A DNA stretch of 64,000 nucleotides from Micractinium sp. NFX-FRZ (lineage: Eukaryota > Chlorophyta > Trebouxiophyceae > Chlorellales > Chlorellaceae), in the NCBI GenBank assembly GCA_029339195.1, contig JAPTJF010000236.1, forward strand, positions 29,604-93,603, given 5' to 3'. A program made the translations under genes and the position numbers. Below the pieces are notes generated by a model, which saw only the letters and a list, made by a program, of their open reading frames with translations, was not told where the DNA came from and did no database searches. This document shows positions 1-9,174 of this stretch, piece after piece. Position 1 is the stretch's first letter. Each line of letters starts with the position of its first letter.

Positions 1-692
1 GCGATACTGTGCCTGCTGCGCCTGCTGCAGCAGCTGATGAGAAGTCATGGGGTCCGTCACGGAGCTGTCCCCGGCGCCAGCTCAGCGCCTTTGGTCGAGG
101 GCGGTTGGGCCACATACATGCACACCACCGGCCTGCAAGTCCAAGGGGAGCCAGGCACAGTTGGAGCGAGGGTCACCCGCGGCCATGGCAGCACACGCCT
201 CACCAGGAGAGCTGCCCCCCTGCCAAGGGGCCCAGAGACCCTGCCCAGCACGCAGAGCGACTGCCATCACAAGCCACAACATAAGCGCAGCCTGCATGCC
301 GGCACACAACACATCCACGACACCCACTGGGATGTGTGTGTGCCCCCTCACCCAGCCAACCCGGCGTCTGTGCGGAACAGCTTGGCACCCAGGTGCACGC
401 TATCATCCGGCTGCACCACAACAATAGGGATGGCGGCGGCAGCAGCAGCGGCGGCAGCAGCGGCGGCGGCGGGCCGGCTGGCAGCTGCCTCTGCATATGG
501 GGCGGGCAGGACAAGTGGGTAGGGGTGGGCGGCGGGCAGTCGGCGCTGGACGGCAGTTGTTCGTGCAAATGCCAGCGACATCATTGGCAGATGCGCGATG
601 ACTGGCTTGCGGTGCTTGCTGCATGAGGTTTGGCTGGTCTCATGCAGGGGCCTCATTGCACTGCAATGCCTGCCGCCCTGCTCCAATTTGTT

Positions 693-713
693 ATACAAAT
701 ATAATATTTGTAT
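693..713. other. AT-rich 21-bp perfect palindrome
   Basis: The sequence reads the same on both strands around a central A: an 8-bp core arm at 695-702 is mirrored at 704-711 and extends two more bases on each side. It lies in a 45-bp island of almost pure A/T (about 688-735) inside DNA that is otherwise strongly GC-rich. No flanking terminal repeats or gene context explain it. It could be a cruciform-prone intergenic spacer or the relic of a mobile element; neither is shown. Confidence 0.5.
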
Positions 714-1725
714 TTTCTATACAAAAAATAAAAGCGCGACTTACCGTTACCACCAGCAGCTCTCACCTCGGACGCCTCTTGCCCGTGCCCTGCTCAGCCG
801 CCGCGTTTGGACGAGGAGCGCCACCCATAGGCCGATTGCGAGCAGCATGCAGCAGGCCGTCAGCGCCGGCACTCGTGCGACTGCGCCAGGGAGGGTGGGG
901 GGCCGGTGCAGCGCGGCGGTCGAGGCGCCCTTGCAGGCGGCAGCGGTGGCTGGGGCGCCGGGAGGGGGAGCAGCACTGCCTGAGGCCTTCCCCCCAGCCC
1001 GGCCGCACATGCAACGTGCTGGATCACTTCCCCGGTTTCCACAAGACTGTTGCGCGGAGCTGGAACAAGCCAGTGAGTGAACGTGCCCCTCGTGTGGGCG
1101 CGACCAGTTCGAGTCACTCACCCGTGCTGCGCTGCGCCTCTGTGCCAGCCCGACGATACAATTGCGTCCTTAATTGAGAGAGGGACACCTCTGGCACACC
1201 CCTCGCGCGCTCAGTGAAAATGGGATGCTCGACTCCTGCCCAAGCGTCCCTCTCGCCTGGGCCGCCCAGAAGCATTTGAATGATAGTATCTTCATCAATT
1301 ACTTCCTGGGGGATGCCCATTGGGCAGCAGGCCCGTTGGGCCGACCAAAAGAGGGCGTCACTTGGTTAGCCGAGTGTCGTGTGCGCACGGAGAGCTCATG
1401 GTGTGCTCTCAGATTCGGTGGAGAGCATTCCGAGTGACGAGGGTGGCCCGATCGCGGGGTGGGGAGAGTGGGGGGCCGCGGGACATGCGCAGCAGCTGCC
1501 GCGAACTACCGGCGACCAGAGACAGACCACGCGCTGCCGGTTGCAAAATAGGCGTGCCGGGGCCAATTGAATGTCAAAGGAAGTGCGGTAGGGGGCGTGA
1601 GTCTCTCTACTTGGCAGGGGGCCTTCTTCCCCCTGCCACCGCCTGCGCCGTAGCGGCACCGTTCGCTCTTCGCCTGCAAGATGCTCCAGTTTTCTTCCTC
1701 GGTTCTCCTCCGTTGTCTGGGACAT

Positions 1726-1730
1726 TTACA
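1726..1730 (-). promoter_or_regulatory. Candidate TGTAA polyadenylation signal, chitinase gene 1
   Basis: TGTAA on the minus strand lies about 120 bases after the stop codon of the chitinase gene ending at 1849. TGTAA is the established poly(A) signal of green algae such as Chlamydomonas. The motif is only five bases, so position is the main support. Confidence 0.4.
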
Positions 1731-1848
1731 CCTACCATGTCATGCACATGTTCCTGACTGTCCAAATCCATGGGATGGCAGTTCAACAATGCGGGGCCAG
1801 TTCAGTCGTAAAGCAGGCCAGAGCTCGAGCCGCGCAGGCTCCCGGCCG

Positions 1849-3146
1849 TCAGCGTACAGCGCCGCCAAGGGCGCCCTTTAGCGCGCTGCAAGTCAGAAAG
1901 GGGGCAATGCGGGGGGCATGGGGCGCGCCCTCAGCTATCATAGACAGGGGCAGCTGCACGCCAGCGCGTGTGTGCGCCCCTGCTGCAGGCCGTTCTCACG
2001 GCAGTGCCTGCAGCGCTTGCAATGCACAGCCCGGCAGTGCCAGCAGCACTTGCAATGCACAGCCCCTGGGGTCCCTGCAACAATGCCGACCCAACACAAC
2101 CAGCCTGCAGCGCACTGTAGCCCAAGGTGTGGGGTCCACAGCACGAGGTCGAGCGGCGCAGGGGTGCAGACTGCGGGCGTCCAAACCAGCCTGCGCCCCT
2201 TGATCCGGCTACGCTCAGCAGCCCTCACCTCATCCGTCCAAACCAGCCTGTGCCCCTTGATCCGGCTACGCTCAGCAGCCCTCACCTCATCTGTGCAAAC
2301 TGCGCCCTGCTGTCGGACAGGGAAGTGCCGTTGCTGGGTGCTGGGCCCACACCCGGCATGCTTAGGCACGGCCCCCCCATGCAGCCTCGCTCCAGGGCAC
2401 AGTATTGTGGGCCCACGCCGCAGTGGCCCCACTGCGAGCAGCACAGCGCACGGTTCGTGCACGCGCCGTTGCCCACCCTGCCACGCCCACAGTGCAGGCC
2501 TGTAGCAGGGCAGGGCGCGGGAGGGTGTGGTCAGCTGCAGCGTGGGGAGTGCTGCGCAGTGCATGCCGTGTTCTCAGCAAGAGCTGTTGTTGGCACGGGG
2601 TGCATGCGGGTTTGAACCCCGCCAGCAGCAGGCAGCAGGTGTGGGTGTACAGCCGACGCCAGCAGGGGTTCAAAATCCCGGTGCGTACCTTGCAATCCAG
2701 CGCCCGCGCCGCCGCCACTGCTGGCAATTGAGGCGCCGCCGCCGGTGGGGCTGACGCAGCCCGGCCGTACTGCTTTCGTGTGTGAGGGGCGGCGTATAGG
2801 GGGCTGCTGCGGCGGGCGGCGTAGGTACTGCCTGTAGCTCCCTGGATTCTGGCGGTACTTCAGCACCTTGAGCATGGTACTGTCACTGTCGTCCAGGTCA
2901 GCTGACCACACCTGCGCCAGGGCAGGGCGCACCAACGTGTGCAATGTAATTTGCATTGGGCGCACTGAACAAGCACATCGGCAGGCACGTCGCGGAATGG
3001 TTGCTGGCGCTGCCTCGACCTGCCCACAACTAGCAACGCTCACTTTCGGCCCGGGCAGGCAGGCGGCAACAGCAGGCAGACAGGCAGGCAGAGAAGCAGG
3101 CAGACAGGCAGGCAGCCAGACAGGCCGGCAGGCCGGCAGGCAAGCG

Positions 3147-3183
<37 letters not shown>

Positions 3184-5212
3184 AGGGGCGACCGTTGAGG
3201 AGGGGCAGGTGTGGGGCCCGCCTGCCCAGGCCCGGCCGCGGCCTCCTCGCCTCCACGACCTCCACCCACAAGTGGACCCAGGCATCACCCGTTCCAAAAC
3301 ACACAAGTCACAGCGCGAATGTGGCCCCTCAAGGCTTTGTGCACGCCCCTGCAGCACCTCACCATGACGCCGCCCAGCCCCAGCCGCTGAATCTCCTTCA
3401 CTTTCATCCACATGGTTTCGGGCAGGTCGAAGCTGATCCAAACGTCGCCTTGGGTGACTAGGTAAGCGGTCATGGCCTGAGGCACGACGGCCACCTGTGG
3501 AAGCGGGGAGAGGGGGTGGCAGCGGTGCAGCCAATTCAAATTCTGGTCTTGCGGACCCAGGCCGAGTGCATGTGCTGCTCATGGGCCATGCGCGCTTGGG
3601 ACTGGGGCACGAAGGCCATGTTCGAAGGGGGTGGGGGGGGCAGCACGAGGGAGGGAGGGAGGGAGGGCTGTTGAGATGCCGGCAGGTTGCTCAAATGACT
3701 TGGAGCGGCAGGCGTGCTTGGCATCTCCCTGCCATTGGCGTGGACCTGCGCAACAGCAAGGCCCATGCGTCCCCAGCTCGCCTCTGAGCCAACGCAGTCC
3801 CACCCCTACCCCTACCCCTACCCCTACCGCCCCACCGCCCCACCAGGTCTCTATTGGCCACCCACCTCCCCACCCAGCTGCACCCGCACACTCTTGTGTG
3901 TTGCGAGCGCAAACAAGCAAGCCCTGTGCCTGACAGCGCACACAAACAGCCAAGTTGAAACAGAAACTGTGACACCCCGCCGCCCCACCTTTGCGCCGCC
4001 GGCCACCAACTCCCGAATCTCCATCCACCCGTGGTAGCCAGGGGCCTCTGCAGCGGGTGGATCCAAACACAGACGGGGAATGATGGCATTGCATGTAGCA
4101 AGCAGCGTGAACAGGCGGCCATGCGCACGCCAATGCCTTGACTCGCGCAGTCCTGCCGAGACCTCACCGCTATTCAGATATGGCAGCTGCACTGGGTGGG
4201 ACGTGCACAAGCCGGTTGACTTGACGGCAGCATGCTGGCCAGGCAGCACGCCCGTTTTGCTCACACTGCTCATCCGAAATGTGGTTGTCACCCCCCACCA
4301 CCCAGCAGGCATACGGTAACCTGCATAGACTAGACCAGACTAGCGGTACATTTAATCGGGCAGGCGCCTATACAGGCAGGCGCCTGCCTAGTCTAATGCC
4401 GACAGGCACAGCGCACTCACGTGTGCAGTTGGTGGCGGGTCCCGCCCCGGCGGCCCTGGCACCCGGGCCCACTAGGGTGCCAGCGGGCGGGCCGCACACC
4501 GCGGGCAGCAGCTGCCATGAGCGGCCGTAGGTTGCCAGGCCCACGTTGACCTTCCTGCACGTTAAGCCAGGTGGGCAGCGGGGAGGCAGGCTTGGCGGGT
4601 AGGGCGGCTTGCGTGAGGGCAGCAGCTAACAGTGTCTGCCTGAGATAGGTCAGGGCTGGGCAGGCAGGGCCCACATCGACCTTCCTACTCGTCGAATGAG
4701 GTGGGCCGGCAGGCAGGCAGGGCAAGCAGCAGCGGGCAGGCGTGGGGGGCCGAGAAGCTTGCTTGAGGGCGGGGCGGGGCAGGCATCTCAGAAGAGTACG
4801 ACTGTTTCACCTGCTGCCCTGCACTCACCATCTGGGCCACTTTGCCACCCGAAGATAGTAGTCAAGCGTGGAGGACACAGACAGGGTGCCCTTCTGCAGG
4901 CAGTTGGGCAGAGGGAGTGGCCACGACAGCGTGCTGCTTAACAGTGCGGCTGCGCAAGCATGTCATGCCTCAGGTGCATGCAGACTAGAGGATTGCCGCC
5001 TGAGCCGTACTGCAGGCAGTTGGGCAGAGGGGGGCATGCTGGCCAAGCGTGCTGCACAACAGTGCGGCTGTACACGCATTGCTGGACAGGGTGCCACCTC
5101 CCGGCAGCAGCACACGCTGTGGTTTGCAAGGCACGGCTGCTGCCTCTGCTTGTGCCGCAAGATTGCCGCCCAGCGGGCCTGGCACGCACAGGCGAGGCAG
5201 GACGCGCACACA

Positions 5213-5247
<35 letters not shown>

Positions 5248-8035
5248 ACACACATGCGTACGGGACACATGCACATGTGCGCAACACAGGTGAGCAGGCT
5301 CACCTGTAGGTCCCTCCACGCGGCATGGTGGTTGACCCGGTCCTCCCCTGCACAGCACAGCACAGCACAGCATGCCACGTTACATCACAGCACAGCACAC
5401 CATGCCACGTCACACCACAGCACGTCACACCACACCTTGGCACGGCACGGCATTTCACAGCACAGCACAGCACAGCACAGCACACGACATCATTGGCCGT
5501 GGGTGGAAAGGACGCCCACATGTGTGTGCGATGCCAGGGCAGATTGAAGGCAGGTGGCCAGCTGCCCCTGCTCTCAGCACGCCAAAGGGCCCTTTGGCGC
5601 AGCACATTGACCTGCGCTGGCCTGCCGCCCTTTTGCTCTGCCTCCCACGCCACACACGCAACCAACTCTCAGCAGAGCAGGTACCGGTGCCACTCACAGG
5701 CTCCGTGATAGTCGTAAGTCATGATGTTGATGAAGTCGAGGGTCCGGATCATGACAGGCATGTCCAGGCCTGCAACACACGTGACAGCTCGATTCAGTAA
5801 GCTCGATTCAGCAAGGCACTCAGAGGAGGGCTTCAGGGGCCCTTGTGGGAGGTCGTGTCCACACCTCAAACAAGCGGCCCCGCCCCCGCCCGGCCCAGCT
5901 CAACAGCACCCCACCCGCCCTGCCCTGCGGTCCCTGGTGCCCGCTGATCTTAACCCCTCAAATGCAACGCCGCCCCGCCCTGCCGCCCGCCCCCCGCGCC
6001 CGCTCCCCGGTGCCCCTCAGCTGCACCCTCGCAGCACCCCGCCCTGCCGCTGCTGCCCCCAGCGCCCGCTCAGCTTCGCCCCTCATCTTAACCCCTCGAG
6101 CTCCCGGCACCCCGCCCCGCCCGCCCGCCCCTGGCGCCCGCTCACCCACGCGCCCCGCCGCCCCGGCCGCGGTGGACATGGTCAGCATCAGGCGGCGCCG
6201 TCTGCCGGCATTCACGGCCTGGAACTCTTGCAAGAAGAGCGCCAGGTTGCGTTTGTCGTTGACGGTACCGCCTCGGTTGAGGTCCCCTGGATACTCCCAG
6301 TCAATGTCCATTCTGCAGGAGGAAAGGTTCCAAGAAAGAAGCAGCAGCACAGGCGTGAGGTGAAGATCAAGAAAGAAGAAGGAGCGGGGCTGTGCAGGGT
6401 GGCGGCAACCCTGCTGAAAGGGGGGAAGCAGCAGCAGCAGCAGCAGCCTTGTGCAGATGAGGGTGCAAGGGGGCATGGCCTTAGGGCGTGGGTCGAGAGG
6501 ACCAGCAGAGTGCAGGGCCACCGCGCCACGAACCTCAACCAAGAGACAAAAAAAAAGGGAGATCACTTCCCCATTCATGTGAGGAGTGCCTACATTGAAA
6601 GAGCTGGGAAACACGGCTGTGCAGGGTGGCAGGGACGCCCCAGCCAGGGCCAATGCCCAGAGCCAGGGCCGAAGCGGCATCGAGATTCAAAGGCTCTGTT
6701 ACCGCTGCTGCCCACACCACCCCCCACAACATGGTCATCCACCCTGGCGCCGCCAGCGAGTGACGCCCTCACCCATCAAACCCAAACACATGTTCATCCC
6801 GCCAACAAGTGCCTGCCTCACCCGTCAAACCCGAACTGGTCGACCCAGGCGATCGTGTGGTTGATGAACTGCGCCCGGGACGCGTTTGTGGCCACTGCCT
6901 GGCTGAACAGGCGCCGGGTGGGGGCGGTGGGGTCGTTGAAGGACCTGCAGGGGTGGGGTGCGGGGCAGGGGATGGGTGGGTGAAGGGTTGGGGCAGGGAA
7001 GACGGGGGTCTGGCTGTGAGGAGGAGTCGTGCGTCGGTTCCTCTCCCTCCCCAAGGCCAAACAGTTTGTTAAAAGTGTCAGCACTAAACACCCCCGCTTA
7101 AGTTGGTGGCCTTGGGCGCAGCAAGGAGTGCAGCGCACGGTGAGGGCAGCGGCCAAGCGGAGGGCAAGCGGGGCGGCCGCGGTGTGGGAGGCTGCGCCTG
7201 GCGGCACAAACGATGGCATGGCAGGTGGCGGGGCGGGCGGAGCATGGCGCCCCAGCACGGGCAGCCTGTGCCACACACAGGCAGGCAGGCAGCCGCACTC
7301 ACCGGCTGCCCTCCAAGGCACCCACATGCCCCCCCGCACCATCCGCCCACCCACCATCCTCCCACAGCAATCAGCAGCTTGAGCTGAGGGTTCTGCCTCT
7401 TCAGCGCCTTGGCTTGCGGTATGAGCTCTGACGCGTCATTCCACCTGTGGGCGCATGTGCAAGGCATCCCTCAGTACATAAGATATGAGCAGCTGGGCTT
7501 ACTACAGCTTGGTCTGAATGGCAACCACTTGGATTGGCGGCTGTGCAGCGTGAACATTTAGTTTCACATCTGCCGGACCTCTGAGCTGCATGCAAAAGGG
7601 CTGCATGTTCACAAACGGCACTCACTCTCGTAGTTTGATGGAGAAGTCTGGGTTGAGGAAAGCAAAGGCGTAAATGACGTGGGTGCACAGCGTGGCGTTC
7701 AGCTGACGCGGCTTCCATGGGGCACACGGGCGGTACTGCAGCAGGACGGCGTGGTGGTGGACAGGGAGTGGCGCTGGGAGGGGGCGAATTGGGTGGCTTG
7801 GCGTCGCGCGCCGGAGGGGATGGGCAGCAGTGGCGGCGGCAGCGGCGGCGGCGGGTTTGGGTACTGCCAAGTGCCAGTCACACCTGCACGCTTCTGTACA
7901 CGCTGGAATGATGACCCACTTCACCTGGGCCCAGTTGGTGATGAAACAAACCACCCGCTGCGGCGTGGCGCCTTGCGCCCAGCCAGCCAGAAGGGCAGCC
8001 GCGAAGAGCGCGGACAGCCACCGAGGCACCGCCAT
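1849..8035 (-). CDS. Secreted GH18 chitinase with C-terminal hevein-type domain (chitinase 1)
   Basis: Predicted endochitinase of glycoside hydrolase family 18, hydrolysing beta-1,4-GlcNAc polymers outside the cell or in the wall. Exons, 5' to 3': 8035-7925, 7735-7626, 7444-7355, 6944-6822, 6312-6146, 5769-5698, 5347-5304, 4893-4829, 4554-4421, 4047-3989, 3494-3363, 2911-2689, 2499-2286, 1885-1849. All junctions agree in phase and give 526 aa. Residues 1-22 are a signal peptide. The GH18 barrel covers about 25-410. The catalytic DGxDxDxE motif is at D144-E151, with E151 the proton donor. LIAVGGW and NIMTYDYHGAW are further family motifs. A cysteine-rich CBM18 (hevein) module is encoded in the 2499-2286 exon. 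The 37-base last exon was chosen because it encodes a C-terminus (LKGALGGAVR) matching the LKSALGARAYNAR end of the adjacent paralogue. The paralogue at 9175-17436 lies head-to-tail. Confidence is high for family, moderate for exons 8 and 14. Confidence 0.85.
2181..2294 (-). repeat. 57-bp tandem repeat carrying duplicated splice donor
   Basis: Two near-identical 57-bp units start at 2181 and 2238. Each contains, on the minus strand, the exon end ATGAG followed by the donor GTGAGG. The unit nearest the exon holds the donor used in the chitinase 1 model (after 2286). The second is an intronic copy with an equally good donor at 2228. Using the distal donor would bring an in-frame TGA into the transcript. 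Confidence 0.75.
3058..3182. repeat. (CAGG)n / (CCTG)n tetranucleotide array
   Basis: Imperfect CAGG repeats with occasional CAGA and CCGG variants fill about 125 bp of the chitinase 1 intron between the exons at 2911-2689 and 3494-3363. On the transcribed strand this is a CCTG pyrimidine-rich run. Similar arrays recur at 11161-11300, 24838-24870 and 30815-30982. Confidence 0.85.
3803..3828. repeat. (CCCCTA)4 hexamer array
   Basis: Four perfect CCCCTA units (TAGGGG on the minus strand) lie in a chitinase 1 intron. The unit resembles telomere sequence but differs from the TTTAGGG repeat known for Chlorella telomeres, so it is treated as a simple repeat. Confidence 0.8.
4660..5075 (-). repeat. 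Echo duplications of acceptor regions, chitinase 1 exons 8 and 9
   Basis: Plus-strand 4665-4690 copies the acceptor and first bases of the exon that starts at 4554 (GGAAGGTCAACGTGGG versus GGAAGGTCGATGTGGG on the minus strand), about 130 bp upstream in transcript order. A second pair joins the acceptor region at about 4890-4960 to a copy at about 5005-5075, sharing CTGCAGGCAGTTGGGCAGAG. Both copies retain an AG acceptor. Confidence 0.65.
5215..5244. repeat. (CT)15 microsatellite
   Basis: Thirty bases of perfect CT dinucleotide flanked by short CA runs lie in the chitinase 1 intron between the exons at 5347-5304 and 4893-4829. On the transcript strand it is an AG run. Confidence 0.95.
5350..5490. 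repeat. CACAG-rich imperfect tandem array
   Basis: Irregular repeats of CACAG, CACGTCACAC and CATGCCACG occupy the proximal part of the intron that separates the 5769-5698 and 5347-5304 exons. The neighbouring chitinase paralogue has no intron at this position, so the array lies in an intron that is present in only one copy of the duplicated gene. Confidence 0.8.
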
Positions 8036-9174
8036 ATGTCAATTTAGCGCGAATGACACGTTTTCGGGAACAGGTGGAGCGTCGGGGTTGTATGGCAGGA
8101 CACCGGAGGACCAAAATGGGTGGCTAGCAGTAGGCTTGCTGGTTGGGTGATGAGTAGATGCTACTGGATGGCTACAGAGCATGCATGTATGTGAACCGAG
8201 CGATGCCGCGGGCGCGCCGCGGGGCCATGATTTTGCTGGTGATGCCAGGTGCCCGCCGCTCATGCCGCCGCTACACCAAATGCAGTCTGACACTCAGTCC
8301 TGCATGCATTACCACCCCCGGGTGCCCCCTCCCTGAAGAAAGCTTGTGCATGTGGGTGCTAGCTTACCCATGGCCGCATTGCTATGGGCAGTTCCCGCTG
8401 TCGTTCCACAGACACAGGAGCTGGCGCATGCGCACGTGGGAGCAGTGAGCAGTGAGCATCTGCCGCATCCCTGCATGGGCCCCGCCCCGCAGCCCCGCCC
8501 TGGCAGCCAACTTCCCACAGCCTGCCAGTGCCCGCCGCAGTATCTCAAGCCACTTGCTCCCATGGAGCCAGGGGGGGGGGACGAGGATGGCTTACAGTGA
8601 AAAAAAGACAGGTGTGGCTCTCAGCTGGGGCGCCCCCGCTACATCACGGTAGCAGCAGCGCCCGAGCGCTCAGCTTGTCTGCAGAAAAAGAGGCAGGTGT
8701 TCGCCTGCGACGCACGTGCTGCACTGGGGGAGGGTGAAGAGGTAGGTGCAAGTGATGTGGCAAGGGATGGGTGCGGGGGCGGAGGAATATGGGTTGCAGC
8801 TATTCGGGTGGGCAGTGGAGGGTGACTGTGAGGCGGAGGTGCGTGGCAGGGTGGGGCTAGGGGGCGCGCAGGCAGGCAGGGGAGCAGGGCTGCCCACAGC
8901 ACACGTAGGGACATACAGGTAGGTCCAAATTGAGCAAGCAAATTGAGGGGAAAGAATGCAATGCAATGCAACGTGTCTCTGCAGTTCTTCTTCTGTGCTG
9001 CAGCGCACGCATCCATCCGCGCACGTCAGCAGCACAGCGGTGCTGGGCGTGAAAAGAGGGAGTTGGGTGGGCCACCGGAGCGGCCGTGCAATGCGCACGT
9101 GCATGCCCCAGGACGGGCCAGCCCATGTGTGCTGGCCCTCAGTGCTTCACTCACCGCCCCGCTGGGCAGCGGGC
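8036..9174. other. Intergenic region between the tandem chitinases
   Basis: This 1.14-kb spacer should hold the chitinase 1 promoter (next to 8035) and the chitinase 2 3' UTR (next to 9174). A minus-strand TGTAA lies near 8594-8598, about 580 bases after the chitinase 2 stop. Small open frames on both strands show no recognisable domain and no phase-consistent splice chain. Confidence 0.5.

Larger units (their letters stand above)
1..1848. other. Unassigned region downstream of chitinase gene 1
   Basis: No coding region here is supported by domain similarity or by a phase-consistent exon chain. The stretch contains the presumed 3' UTR of the minus-strand chitinase gene that ends at 1849, including a TGTAA motif on the minus strand at 1726-1730. 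It also holds an AT-rich island near 690-735 and an Ala/Ser/Gly-coding trinucleotide run near 430-470. A minus-strand open frame at 747-1121 ends in a hydrophobic segment followed by Arg residues, but I could not connect it to any upstream exon, so it is not called as a gene. Confidence 0.5.

Noticed and set aside
2603..2630. T-arm-like hairpin GCGGGTTTGAACCCCGC
   Set aside because: The stem is perfect, but no upstream D-arm, anticodon arm or acceptor stem fits. It lies within a chitinase 1 intron and is treated as chance.
3803..3828. Interstitial telomere
   Set aside because: The unit is CCCCTA, not the CCCTAAA expected for Chlorella telomeres, and only four copies are present.
5721..6983. 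420-aa plus-strand open frame
   Set aside because: It overlaps conserved chitinase 1 exons on the minus strand, including the catalytic motif, and shows no domain of its own.
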